A stretch of 64,000 bases of DNA from Tubulanus polymorphus. Lineage: Eukaryota > Nemertea > Palaeonemertea > Tubulaniformes > Tubulanidae. A program made the translations under genes and the position numbers. The notes under the pieces were generated by a model. The model was given only the letters and a program-made list of their open reading frames with translations. It was not told the DNA's origin and searched no databases. This document shows positions 1 to 12,367 of this stretch, piece after piece. The first letter of the stretch is position 1, and each line of letters opens with the position of its first letter. Location of the stretch: NCBI RefSeq assembly GCF_964204645.1, contig NC_134027.1:4886485-4950484 (forward strand), in the 5' to 3' direction.

Positions 1-1083
1 AAAAAACCCAAGTCAATCACAAGAATAGTTGATACATTTTTTTGTAGAAGTTGGATAAACGTAGGATCACTCGGAATAGAAAGTCCATATAAAGCGTTAT
101 CTAGTTTTTCATGTGTAAAAGATGAAACATTTTAGAACTACTTAATGGCGTAATTTTCACAATTATGATATCAATCTTTTAAGTAAGATATATATGTGTA
201 GCTGACTCACGTGTAAAGCGAGGGAATGTAAAGAGGTGATGGCATCAACCCCCTTGCCGTTCATGCACAATATAGTGAAATATGTTAGAGTGGAAATAGA
301 ATGGTTAGTAAATAAGAAGGGGAGGGTCCAAGGAAAGGCATTTCTCGGATAAAACAGCGTTGGAGGTTGGAGGCGGGGTGGCCTAGCTTGATCAGAATTA
401 CAATTCAATCCGAAAAGAAGCAATTACAAAGAGGATGGGCTTCAAATTTGCAGGTTTTAACGATGTCATGATGAAAGGGCAACCCGAATGGGAAGTCAGG
501 GGTTCCGCCACGGACATACCCCTATTGAGCTGCAATACGTGGCGTCACAGCGCGTAGTATTGGCCGTCAAAACTGAAGTTAAACCTCACATTGGCCATTT
601 GACGGCCGATATGACGCATATGAAAAATACGCGTGACGTCCGTGTTTAATCATGGACTCTAACGAATTCGTTTTGGACTCGATGCTTTTATTTATAGGCG
701 AATGACCATCAATTCTTCAAGGACCTCGGCGAACAAGTCAGCAGCCAAGATCGAGGCCAATGTGTTGTGACTTAATTTTCATCGAAAAGAGGAGAAAATT
801 GACCGAAAATGGGCAATAATGTGGGTGGCCATCCCGTCAGGATTATCACTTATTTGCTGCAAAGTGACAGCTACAATCCAAACAGCTGGGGTTATACGAC
901 GATACATGCGGGTTTAGATGCAGGTTGTTACACTTGTTCCTGATGAACGTGAACACGACGGCGATAACTGAGGGTTATTGAGTTCATTGTCTACTTCTAC
1001 GTCACGTGCTGATGGCTAATACTGGTCTTTATACTAGTAAGAAGCTGGATAAGACTATCAACAACGAGTCCTCTTTATAATAA

Positions 1084-1165
1084 GATATATATATATATAT
1101 ATATTGATATTTATATATATATATATATATATTGATATTTATTCATATATTGATATATAAGTTTA
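1084..1165. repeat. Degenerate (TA)n microsatellite
   Basis: Two runs of alternating TA, each about 20 bp, are separated by TTGATATTTA, followed by more TTGATAT units. The alternation of (AT)n with TTGATATTTA suggests a compound repeat of about 32 bp rather than a simple TA run. Confidence 0.85.
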
Positions 1166-3836
1166 AACAAGAAAACTATTTAACCTCACCTAACTAAGCA
1201 ACAACGAAGAGTTCTCTTCATCCAAGATAAGCTGATATACTCTCGTGATAACGGGTCTTATAAACAGGCATTAAGGTTTTAGATTGGTGTAATGCGATTA
1301 GACACTGGACGCACCGCAGTAATTACACCGAAATGGCGGGGTTAACAGGTTTACGGGAATCTAGCATCAGGCTTCAGTCGTCAAATCATTCGATTCTATT
1401 CGTTCCAATGCCTTTTCATATTTTTCAAGACTTTCTAATAATTCGCGTCATAAACACATGAATAAGTTAAATTGAAATGTTTTTTTATGAATAATTCTGG
1501 CGTGATATGCGATTAGTTATGTTTCGATGGTTTTACGGCTGGGAAACCCTGCCAGATACAAGTATTATAAATGATTTCAGGACGGTATCAAAATGACGCA
1601 GGCATTTCGCGCCATTGATTCCTCCGCGGTGTGACCGGTCGCCTATTATTCATTCTGTTCAGAGATTAATGCGCACGGAGCGAGGGCAACGTAATAAAAT
1701 AACGATTAGACCACGATGTCAGTTTGATACGACGAAAAATTTACTTATTGTCGATCTAAGGCGGAAGACTGGCTCCATCACATCCAAAGTTGTCAATTAC
1801 CGGTCGTTCGAATATTTTTCCGGATTGAAATTGCCTATGATGAATATATTTATCTATTTATTGTGACTTTTTGCGTCTGTATTCATAGATCAGCCAACAA
1901 GCTAGATCTCAACTAACACAATCGGTCCACACATATTCTCCAAAACGATACATATATCAACCTTCAATGAGGCGAAGAATACTAATTCATATTTATTGCT
2001 GAATTATACGCCCATACGAAGATGTACCGATCTCCTTTCACACAACAAAGACTCATTTGGTTTATGGTAATTTCCAATGAATTTTGATAACTACGGGTAC
2101 CCTAGAGACTTCGTCCGTTTGCTAGAACGTCCAAGCAGTGGGTACTCAAATATTCAAAGGTATAAAACGACACGTGTGATATATATTTGATTGGTAGAAT
2201 AATAAAGCACTTACGCCTAATGAAACGATCTCCCATTTGTAGAGTTCTGGAATTGGTTGAAGTAAGACAAAATTACCCCGGGAATTGTCAATGCAAAAAT
2301 GCTATGTCTAATTGGAGACCACATTGCGGTACCCCGATTAGTTACAATAGAACAAGAATTACGCAGAACGTGGAAGTCTTTCTTTTATAGATTTCAAATC
2401 CACATAGAAGGCCTTGATTGATATTTCGGCACATGGAAGATACGCAACGTGCATAAAAGTAGAGTTTTACTGTTTTATAGTAGTTGTAAATGCTCACCTG
2501 ACCTTAGACTTCAAAGTCCCGCAGCATTTCCAACAATGGGCGGGAAGACACAGTCTACGTAACAGAAATAGTTTTTGGAATATATCATAAACTCTAAAGG
2601 TCGAATACATCAGCTTAATTGTTTATCCATGTTCTCAATACACATCTCAACGTCAGATAAATTTTCGGCCGGGAGTATATCGGAATTTTGTAAAAAGTAA
2701 TCAAGTCAGAAGTAAACCCGTTGTAAGCTTCTTTCCCTCGGTGCCTTGGCTGCTGATCAAAGAGACGTATCCCGGTGATCCTTGTTCTACTATTTTCGAT
2801 CGAACCATATTTTTCCTCGTGTGAGCTGCATGTAACTTCACTTCCTTGTCAATATTGATAATTATTAAGGTGAGCCTTAATTCATCGTCTGGTTTGCATC
2901 ATAACTAACGTTTATCGTAGAATAATATGGGTTTACAAGTGCCATTTCGACTTCAAATTCTCGTTTACAAAATTGTAGTGAATTCCAAAAGGAGCATCAT
3001 CTCTACTAATCCAAAATCGATGTTTGTTTTAATTCTTGACTGTGGAACTTGTTTCTTCTCACGAGACTGATACGAAACTGATACGGAAGCCACACGGATC
3101 TCACGAAAAAGAATATTTGATTAATTCATAACCGCAGCCGCGGTGATATTCTTTTTGGCGCGCACCTGTGCTTAACTTAATAATTAACTTTGTTAAAACT
3201 CCGTCACACCATATTTGCTCACATCTAAAAATCCTTCGGCGGAATAACAAATGCAGCATTCATCGTCATAATTGGCCCAATTCTCTTTTCGTAATATCCG
3301 CGAGTGTTGGCTCACTAACTTGCCATGAACTTTCTGTTGACTAATTGTTCAAGCTTAATCGATGTATTTTCTATTTTCTCGCAAAGAAATCTGTTATCAC
3401 TTCGTAAAATATAATGTGTTCATCTATTACGTCATCAGATGTTTATTCCTTTTGAGACAGACTTGTAGAATCAAGATTTTACGTACATTCCAGTATAAAT
3501 TGGCATCTGATATTTATTCTTAACAATAAAATCAGGCTGTGCATTTTAAATTCTGCTTTTAAAATTTTTCTGTACAGCTAGTATTCTATTCATTCAAGTC
3601 AAACCATTATTTCGACACGGTTCATTTACGATAAAGATAATATTGTTTAAGATATCTATGCCGACTCGGTAACCTAAAAAGAAGTGCCGTGATGGGGATA
3701 CTTGAACAACGGGATACCTTACGACGAGTTGAATTCATAGGCATTCTCTTGAAAGAATTTAATTACTATTACGCGAGAAAAAGATGAAAATAATCAAGAA
3801 AATACCGATGAACTCACCTCTGTCACTTACGTCAAC

Positions 3837-3865
3837 CAGGGAAGTGTGATGATGACACTTCCCTG
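3837..3865. repeat. Perfect inverted repeat, 11-bp arms
   Basis: The arm CAGGGAAGTGT at 3837-3847 and its exact complement ACACTTCCCTG at 3855-3865 are separated by seven bases (GATGATG). The hairpin is flanked by CGTCAAC on the left and GCGTCAAC on the right. No coding context is visible. Confidence 0.8.
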
Positions 3866-4902
3866 CGTCAACAAAAAAGGTATCGTCTCGGCTTCCCAGC
3901 CTACGGTATACGTAGTTCAATCACCTCTGAATCTCATAATGTAATCAATACACTCGCGATTATTTAAACGGTTGCATCATATTTCTTAAAATATATAGGA
4001 AAATATTCAAAGATTCTCGGTATAAGCCGGACTGTCTGCATAATCATCACACTTGAATGGACTTTTTAGATGACGTATAAGCACAGTGTAAGAATATATA
4101 TAAGTGTATAAGGGAAATATTGGAGAACATTGATCTCAAAAGTGAATTTGACGATTCGTCACTGAAATTATAAAGACTACGCGAAAGTTTCAAGATTGTT
4201 GGCTGGGACGATGCTGAGTTGATAATTTGAGTTATATATATTTTCTGGCTTATAACCATGGCAACTGTTCACACTTCTGGATGATTATTAACACGTGTAT
4301 GAACTAACGCAAACGTGTGACAATATTTCGATACCGGTCTAATTTAGTTCCATGGTTCGGCCTATTCAGCCTATTTAGCTACATATATATTTATACATAC
4401 ATATGCGTTTTTACATGAAGGCCCTACACAACAAACTGAGCTGTCGGGATTTTCGTCTGTCTAATCTTTATGATTATTTCCAAAGTTGTATTTGGCCCGA
4501 AATATATGTTTGTAAATTAGCATACTGTTCGTTCAAAACTAACGGGTTTCAACGGATGCTGTGCACTGATAGGATTAAGATATTTGAATCACAGATTACG
4601 TCAGTTTGGTACGTACGTAGGACCACTGTGACGCAAACGATCAACGTATTTCGTAGAACCTACATTAACACATTGTAAGGCATAATCGTGTGGATATATC
4701 AAAGGTTGTTTTTGAGTTTTCATGTTGTATAGTCGCTGGATACATTTCACATATCTGTTTCTGTTTTTTGCAGTTTCGATCAGTCGGTTTGAAAGGCATT
4801 GATATGATCTGCCCATGCAGAAAATTAATAACGTCCTTTTCATGTACGTAATACGCTTTTCATCTGCGGGTTAAGAAGGTATCAAAGTGATAACTTAAAA
4901 CC

Positions 4903-4955
4903 TAATCAAAGTTTGATGAAATCCCAAATTCAAATCCTTCATCAATTTTGATTTG
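4903..4955. repeat. Imperfect inverted repeat, arms of about 16 bp
   Basis: AATCAAAGTTTGATGAA is followed about 17 bases later by TTCATCAATTTTGATT, its near-complement with one bulge. It could be a small hairpin or a remnant of an inverted-repeat element. Nothing else supports an RNA gene. Confidence 0.45.
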
Positions 4956-5833
4956 AAAAATTGTACGTGAATAATTGATCTTAAATTAGATTTTTTATCA
5001 TCACCAGTGTAATAGCGGTAGTTTCAACTTATTTTTTTCTCTCATATTCCCTTCTCAGTCGCAAATGATGGTGGTTACTGCTGTCGTTTGTGCAGCAGGG
5101 AAATTATGTGAATTATTTTCCGTTTCCTCGATACCGAGCTCTTCACAAAATTCCAGCGTGATCCTCAAGAAGCTTAACGGTCGGGAATGTCGCCTCTGCT
5201 GATTAACTCAACCGATGCTACGATTTTTTGGGTATAGAATTCGGGTTTCCTTTGAGTTATATTTTTCAGTTGTTCATGTATAAATAATGGAACCTATTTA
5301 CATCGGGAGAAGAAAATCTGATCGTTTTAAGGAATCGATAAAAATCGTGTCAAGATCTTCCGTTTAATTTAACGAGGTTCCGTAATGTATCAATTCAGAA
5401 AACTCGAAGGAAGGGGATAATTGTCCTGGTGATTCATTAGTAAAGGAATTATTTTTCTGGATGCTACTGTAGACAAGGACCCATCAGTGAAATCCACTGA
5501 GTAGCTCTGCCCTTAATCTAAATCTCAATAACCGCGAAATAAAAAGACAAACGCAAATAACTCATGAATTTACTTAACAGTGTTTAATAATGGCTTTCAT
5601 AACAATCTACAAATATTCAATAATGACAGAAACAAAGCGTATCGTAGATAGTACATCAGATCTGTTAATTAAATAGGAGCGATGATAAAAACCCATGAAA
5701 ATACTTATCATGATCAATAAGTAGCTCCTGTGACCTTTCTCTAAGAACCAATAAAGCTTACTTATAAACTCTAGGTGACGTACAATATGCCGGTAATACA
5801 TTTGTCATTTGTTTAAGTGTCGGAAGTACTTAA

Positions 5834-8495
5834 CTAAAAGTCGGACATCATTTCATCTTCTAGACCGCATAATAATTCTGCAATAGCTGAAATATGGAAG
5901 AATAAAACATACAAAACAGAACATTTTTAAGGTGACGTTTTACATTGAAATTGCTAAATCTACCAAAATACATACCTGTATCTGAATATAATGGATCAAC
6001 TGTTACTGATGCGGACTGTTGAGTTGTGTCAACAGCAGCACGAGTTGCAGTATTAGTGTTGCGAACTTTATCCGTATCTATGGTCAAGAAGTCACCAGAT
6101 TTTCTGAAAGCTTGTGATGTGTTGTTTTTGGTCGCACAGTATGGATTTTGAGAAATATTTGACGCATGACTAGAATTTTGATTAGTGCTTGCTGATTTTG
6201 CGATATTCCTATCGACAAACGGTTTTTTTGTTTGTTTTATCGATGATGACGAATTAAAACTCATAGAAGATGATGTTGTTTTATCGGTTTGATTGCGGTT
6301 TCTGGGTATATTAAACTGTCGAGAGGGGTTTGTGAGAGGAGATGAAAATAATGAATTAGGTCTACTGGATATCGCCGGCGATACTAGTATCGGAGAGGAC
6401 GTTTTTTCTTCAGAAATCTTCATCCAAAATTGTTCGTTTCTAGTATTGACTTGTTCTAGTAGACTACGTATTGACTGGGTATCCTTACAGTAAACTTGCC
6501 CATCTCTTTTATTGTAGATATACACGATATTGTTGAGAGTTATGTTTAGGTAATGTTTGCGCAACGTTGGACTAAAAACACCAATCTGAAATGATAACAT
6601 TTATCAATTGTCAGCATGTATAGATTTGTCAGGAAACTGTATTTTTATGGATTATCTTTCTCGTTTACCTCGCCTAGAACCAGGGCTGATCCGGGTAGAA
6701 GTTCCATCTGGAGTTCTTTTACAACTTGTCTATGTAATGTTGCTTTGATATCGCCTCATGTCAAAAGAAAAACGTAGAACCATTAAAATACTGTAGAGAT
6801 GACATTAACTTTATATATTACTTCACTCCTAGAATCAAGTTTAAAAGCGGTCAGTAGAAACATACCAGTAGGATCTTTAAAAATAGCACTAGCCTCTGCT
6901 CCAAATAGGTTGATACTATCCAGCAGTACACACATGAATGGAATTTTACAGTTCACCAGTTGCCTCTGGGCCGCCTACAAGAAAATACATTAAATAAATC
7001 ATTTTAAAAAAGTTAGTCGAGATAATCTTATTAAAATGAAAATCCGATGTCATTTTACTGCAGGGCCAGATTTAAATATATTTTAAGGGATGGATCAAAT
7101 ACCTTTTCAATAACTTTTGAAATGCAATGCTGCTGACTGAGCTTAAACAAGTTTATTCCAATATCAGATTTCATTGTGCCCCACGATGAATCATCAAACT
7201 GACTGATTTGTGTCGATTGACTACACAGCACCTTTAAAACAAATATTTGTATAGTTGAGAAAGAAAAAATACACAAAAGAAATAAATGCACCGGTAATTT
7301 CACTTCATAACTTCAATTCATACCTTTAATGGAGGTTCTCTGGGGATTTTTTCGAAATCAGTATTTACGGTATGATCTGCAATAGCCTGACCAGGACTCT
7401 GAAATAATCAAAGTTGAATTTGATGCACGGGGCTTTTTCACAGAACGACTTTATGTAATCATATATCACGAAAAAATATACTATACTAATAACTGCACAG
7501 AAAACAATTTTTTTTAGTTGTTATTTACCAGTTTGGGGAGAGCACCAGCAGGTCCAGGAAATTTCCGTTTTAGTCGCCCTGAACGGATGTTTGGAGTCGT
7601 TTCTTGAAGCGGATAAGAGATTACGGGGGTGGTAAGTGAGACAGACTTGCATCTAGAATCATGACTTTTCATAGATTCCAGCAAATTGGCATCTGATAAG
7701 GTTCTTGACTCAGTTGCGTTAGTATCATTATGGTTAGACGACAATTTAGTCTTATTCCTAGAAAATATGGATGAACTTTCTCTGGTTTCAGAGAATGTTT
7801 GAGTGTCTATTTTGGTAAATTCAGCAGCTGGCAATATTTGATTATCTAGGTCATCACTCTTCTCAGTTACGTCAACGCTTTTCACTACACCATTTGGTCC
7901 ACGTGAATTACAAATCGTGCTAGTCTTTAAAGCTTTGCTAGTAGCTCCAGTTACAGACGCTTTACTGTCGCGATTGAAGGACGAATCAAAGTCGGTTTCG
8001 TTGAGAATGATATCAAAGTCTGTATCCGACAAATCAAGGTCCCAGTGTATATCGCAACCCGACACAGCAGTTTTATTATTATTATTCCTATTGGTGCTGA
8101 TTTCCACGGACAATTTTTCCTGCTTTTGACGATTTTTCCTGTTAATATCGTTTTCAACGCTATGATCGCTACTTGTCGTCCTCTTTGCAGTATTGTCACT
8201 CATTTGTGTAGTCCTCGATGATTCAGAAACCGGTGTGGAACCCAACTCGAATGAGGATCGATTATTTGCATTTGTTATTGATGTTGATTTTGAAGTGCTG
8301 AAAAACTCCTGGAAACATAAAAAACAATCAATGAATCTTCAAGAGAAAACATGGCCTAACTAATTGATTCAGTCAACTGTGACAATATGCCAGTCCAACT
8401 GTAGGACTGCCAGTGCCATGTTTAAAAGCCTGTGATGTATCTACCTTCTCCAGAAAAATTAAATCATCATCATCATCATCATCAAGACTGAACAT
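5834..8495 (-). CDS. HROB: HROB (MCM8-MCM9-associated homologous recombination OB-fold protein)
   Basis: HROB (MCM8IP, human C17orf53) recruits the MCM8-MCM9 helicase in homologous recombination and crosslink repair in the nucleus. My model has eight coding exons: 8495-8445, 8308-7529, 7398-7324, 7231-7103, 6974-6866, 6754-6669, 6585-5976 and 5877-5834. All junctions are GT-AG, phases close, and the product is about 627 aa (human protein about 650). The evidence is strong in the conserved parts. The motif KRKFPGPAGALP sits before exon 4. SSWGTMKSDIG is in exon 5. The OB-fold core follows as IFKDPTGD, ATLHRQV, LLPGSALVLGE and IGVFSPTLRKHYLNIT. An acidic tail GLEDEMMSDF ends the protein, as in vertebrates. 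The N-terminus has seven Asp in a row (MFSLDDDDDDD). The middle is Ser/Asn/Thr-rich and probably disordered. The start is the ATG in the exon bearing the Asp run, because the upstream ATG at 8660 runs into a TGA in the same frame. Confidence 0.93.
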
Positions 8496-8627
8496 CTTCT
8501 CTATGTTCGAGTTCAATCCTAAAAAATTAACAATTTAATCACAGACTATAAATCACATTACGTAAAAAGGTGAAAATTAGTAATATCAGCGTGATATCTG
8601 AGCACTTACCAACACTAGCATACTCTA

Positions 8628-8660
8628 AATATCACAATCCATCAAACAAATCAGTTGCCA
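8628..8660 (-). other. Upstream ATG and 9-codon uORF in the probable HROB leader exon
   Basis: On the minus strand an ATG at about 8660 reads MATDLFDGL and then TGA. The exon continues to a good donor (TGTTG, then GTAAGT) at about 8607. The reading frame after the TGA (YLEYASV) is open and joins HROB exon 8518-8445 in frame. So this is either a leader exon with a uORF, or an N-terminal coding exon broken by a single TGA. I favour the uORF because the next ATG has an A at -3 and leads straight into the conserved acidic N-terminus. Confidence 0.5.
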
Positions 8661-8743
8661 TTGATAAAAAAAGGCTGTTAACAACATATTATCGTAAAAA
8701 ACATCGATGTTTTAGCCAGAGGTAAGTTGAATCTCCCGGGTAG

Positions 8744-8956
8744 ATGGCAGCACCTACTGGTGTTGTTGATGCTCGAAGTCCAAAACCTCGTCCTTTGTGT
8801 AAATATGCGCCTTATGTTCCACCATACATACCAGTCAGGAATGCTCCAACTGTATCATTTAACCATAGCCTGGAGGGCTCCCCAAAAGATTATAACCCTA
8901 CACGCAGAAAACCTGACGTTAGCCAAAACTCCAACGGTATTCCACGCCATACCTAA
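8744..8956 (+). CDS. Small protein of unknown function, 70 aa
   Basis: This single-exon frame starts MAAPTGVVDARSPKPRPL and continues through a Pro/Tyr-rich stretch (CKYAPYVPPYIPVRNAP). It ends with a polar, basic tail. I see no signal peptide or membrane segment. It begins about 85 bp from the HROB leader ATG on the opposite strand, which suggests a shared bidirectional promoter. An AATAAA at 9149-9154 could end its transcript. The composition looks more like a real protein than like translated noise, but I do not recognise the family. A second frame through the same bases (8727-8975) looks less protein-like and I treat it as a shadow. Confidence 0.4.
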   Translation: MAAPTGVVDARSPKPRPLCKYAPYVPPYIPVRNAPTVSFNHSLEGSPKDYNPTRRKPDVSQNSNGIPRHT

Positions 8957-9071
8957 GGAAAATTGTTACAAATAACTCAGCTGATCATCCATGGGCTTCA
9001 GCAGAGGAACTGAGCGAGAATCTGACTAAATGATCAAACAACTTCTAAATTTCTAAACAACTTTACATTCA

Positions 9072-9154
9072 TTTATTCAATTACACACAGAAACTTGGAT
9101 ATAAAGACAAAGCTACACCTAGAACTTGATTTTCAATTGTATTTTGCAAATAAA
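9072..9154. terminator. Convergent polyadenylation signals
   Basis: An AATAAA on the minus strand (TTTATT at 9072-9077) lies about 155 bases past the PMPCB stop. An AATAAA on the plus strand (9149-9154) lies about 190 bases past the small ORF. If both are used, the two transcripts overlap tail to tail by roughly 100 bases. Confidence 0.5.
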
Positions 9155-9230
9155 TATAACATTCGTCCTTTTTCGTGATAAGATGTTAACTATAAACGTA
9201 TATGTATTTTTCAACTAGGATTCAACTGTA

Positions 9231-12200
9231 TTATACACGGATCCAGTACATGCTGCTTCGAATTCTATTGTAGTCTGGTAGTTGTTCAATTGGACCTGAA
9301 AAAATAGACATGTACGATTCACAAACCAGACATGCATACCTATGACATCCTCCATTGGGATTTGAACTGATGGCATCAAGAGTGCAAACAATACTCACCA
9401 ATTGCAGCAATAGCTGGGCATTTATCATAGATAAATTTGGTGCAAACCTCTTTGACTTTCTTAGCATCTACTGCCTGTAATTGTAAATGATGCATTGTAT
9501 AACTATCAAGGGCAATATAAATTCCAGAATTATGGACATTTAGGAATATGTAAACTTATCACGTACATCAATTCTAGCTTCTAATTCATGTGCAGGTACA
9601 CGTCTTCCATAACACAACATCTGTCGACCAATGTCCTCACAAATAGGTGTCGATCCATCCAGTTGCAACAACATGTTCGTTCTCAACAAATTCTTGGCTC
9701 GCTGGACTTCAAATTCAGTTACATTATTGCAAAGTCTCATCCTACAAAATCATTAGCGTAAGTTTCATTCAGAAAAATCCGCTTTTCACCTGACATCGGC
9801 AACCAACACGTAACTGGCCAACAAATTGAACTCTCAAAATCAGACCATCATTTAAATTGTGATACTTACCATTCACTTTGAATTTGGAAAATCATGGTGT
9901 CTATTTGTAGGGGATCGCAAATCAAGTAAATACCCCTGAAGTAATCAAAACAAAATGAGTCAAAGAACCGCAGAAATTCTGGTATATCAAGCGTTAACAA
10001 TGACATTCTACGATCCTTCTCTTACCAGAGTCCTGTATCAGTGTAACAAGTGCTGAATGATTGGAAACTGTGACACAGATTACCAGTAGCGCAGTTAGCG
10101 GCCAGTTTACTGCTGAGATGAGGTCCACCACCGTGAGAACGATCCCAGCTTCCGATCAATGAATTAGCGATCATCAACGGGATATTATCAGCATCGTCCC
10201 AACCAGCACCTTCAACGGCCATCGCGATATGAGCGAGTGGCATTCCATCATCTCTGATACGTATCTAATAAAACATCATTCAAGATAAAAATTCTGAGAT
10301 AAATAACCTAGATAAAGTATGGCTGAATGAAAACGTGCGGGTCTCGTACCTCACTACCAGTGTATCTACACGGTGTCACGATAGGAACTTCTCCCTCGAC
10401 GGCTCCAAGTCCCCCAAAATATTTCTCAGCCAAACCGACCAATTCATCGTGATCAACTCCTCCAGCACCCGCCAGTACAATACGAGGTCCCTTATAATGT
10501 GTGTTGATGTACTCCACAAGATCACCTTTTTTAATTGACCTGAAGAAGCATCAATGGAATTATCACTTTACACACCTTTTGATATATTTCTCATGGATAA
10601 GATTCATAGGTTCTTAATAGACTTACTTAATGTTGTCGGTAGGGCCTAAGATTGTGCGTCCCAGAGGTGTGCCCTGGAAAGCTGTTGAATGAAGATGATC
10701 GAAGATAACTTCTTGCAGATTTGTTTCAACTTCCTAAAAAGTAAGAGTTACCAGATGTTCAATGTAATTACATAGATAAACCCGCAATTTATTGGTTTAA
10801 GATATTGTGTGATATCGAAGCAGTACGTACCTGCATCTCTCTTAGAATAACGCTTCTTTCTCTGTCAATAGCTGATTCCTCTAATTTACTATTCTGTGTG
10901 ATGTCGGATAAGATGTCCACAGCTACAAAAAGAAGATGACAACTTTTTAATATCTCTTTATATTCAACTTTTTAATAGTAAACTATAAGGAACGTAAGTG
11001 ACAAAATCAGCAGTTCTCATTAATTCTACCTTTTTCGAGATCTTGAGAAAAGCACTTCGCATAGTAAACAGTTTGTTCCCGGGATGTGTACGCGTTTAAA
11101 TGTGCTCCCATATTCTCAATTTCTAATTCCAAGTGTGTCTGAGAACGCTTCGAGGTACCCTGGAAATATTCATTCATGCTACCGTTGAACGTTATATGAT
11201 TTCAATGTGAATCCGAGCTACGAGTTTCTAATCGTCAACAATTTTACCTTGAACGCCATATGTTCTAAGAAATGAGCAACTCCATTGTTCTTAGCATTTT
11301 CGAATCGACTTCCAGCATCAATCCAAATACCAACCTTGATGAAAAACGGAGAGTGCAAAGAATTATACGATATATTTATGTACCCAGTAAATAACAAGGG
11401 AAGTTCCAAACTGAGTTAGCTAATACATACAGTGGCTGTTGAAATACCAGAATCTTCCGTGGCTACACGTAACCCGTTCTTCAAAGTTGTTACTTTGGTC
11501 TCCGGTACATTCAATTGTACGGCTTCATTCGTTGATTGCCATCTTTGCGAAACTATCACCGGTAGGCGATTCTAGAATATATAAAAACACACGGTTTTAT
11601 TCATTTAGGAGAAAAGCTAACAAAACCCTCTCAGGTGTGTTATTAAGGAATTGTTGAAGTACTAAGGACAATGTGTTCAGTATGTAAAAAATACAGGCAG
11701 TTTGAAATGATGGTCTGGTGCCAGAGGTAGTCAGTAACCTGCCGGTGGTTAAGTTTTACGATCGCATATTTTCACAAGCCATATACAAGCCTATTTGATT
11801 ATAAAAGCTTACCACCAACGATTGGGTAACTAACTAGTACCAGTGGTAGAATGGTGCACTAGCACATAGCAGATTGTGGATTCAAAACTCAATACAGGAA
11901 TAATGCCTATTACAAATATTCACTTCCTGAATGATCTTATATATTGATATGATCGGGGAGGGGAGGGAGTACGAAAGTCAGTGGATAGAAATCATAAAAG
12001 AACGCCAGCCCATGCTGAAGCTAAGCATTTATTTCCCCACACACTTAAAGGAAAGGGAGTTTCTCTTTAGTCGGTTCACTGGATCATTATCTATGAAATA
12101 ATCAAAGTATTGGATTGAGTACTTGTACTATAATTCGACAAAATTACATAATGACCGACAGATGGCGTACTTTTCACATTTCTATTCCATTACTAAGTCC

Positions 12201-12367
12201 AATTTTGTACAATTCAAGCGCTTAATTCAAAGGAAATCAATGTAAATACGATTTAATCGATGTATTTTTGTTGACTGATGTATGATTCAAACCATAACAC
12301 GTACCTGAGTTACTTTACTGAGGTAATTGTGAAGTGAGGGGACAACCTTCCAAAGTCGAGTCGCCAT
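9231..12367 (-). CDS. PMPCB: Mitochondrial processing peptidase beta subunit
   Basis: This M16 metallopeptidase is the catalytic partner of MPP-alpha and removes targeting presequences in the mitochondrial matrix. Twelve coding exons join in phase: 12367-12305, 11571-11431, 11334-11248, 11159-11030, 10922-10831, 10733-10627, 10539-10350, 10264-10026, 9935-9870, 9741-9567, 9474-9399 and 9295-9231. The product is 476 aa (family about 480-490). Exon 1 encodes a basic, hydrophobic presequence ([18 protein letters not shown]). The zinc motif HFLEH is at residues 89-93, with the third ligand Glu at about residue 169 (VILREM), the 76-residue spacing of the family. Other hallmarks are [24 protein letters not shown], the KYFGGLG region and the C-terminal SSMYWIRV. 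Intact HxxEH and the MPP-type sequence favour PMPCB over the related complex III core protein UQCRC1, whose metazoan copies have usually lost the motif. It is expected to be constitutively expressed. Confidence 0.96.
11711..11848. mobile_element. MITE-like inverted repeat in PMPCB intron 1
   Basis: Arms of about 40 bp (near 11711-11752 and 11808-11848) are imperfect reverse complements: CTGGTGCCAG and GTAGTCAGTAACC on the left pair with GGTAACTAACTAGTACCAG on the right, and GGTGGTTAAG pairs with CTTACCACC. The loop is about 55 bp. There is no coding capacity. This is the structure of a short non-autonomous DNA element. I cannot assign a superfamily. Confidence 0.5.

Larger units (their letters stand above)
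1..5833. other. Intergenic region, no supported gene
   Basis: No open frame here has a recognisable domain, a plausible chain of splice sites, or protein-like composition. The open frames of 60-90 codons are what chance gives in AT-rich DNA. A less AT-rich patch at about 440-1000 contains CRE-like TGACGTC at 634-640 and further CGTCA half sites, so it could be a promoter or enhancer, but I find no exon attached to it. TA-rich microsatellites and a perfect hairpin are listed separately. The lower end may include the 3' UTR of HROB. Confidence 0.6.

Noticed and set aside
809-943. 44-codon frame starting MGNNVGGHP with a possible myristoylation start
   Set aside because: Too short, no neighbouring exons, no recognisable family. 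Open by chance is the simpler reading.
8628-8660. Selenocysteine readthrough of the TGA in the HROB leader
   Set aside because: No SECIS element was identified, HROB is not a selenoprotein family, and a downstream ATG in good context explains the gene without it. The tRNA-Sec nearby is coincidence.
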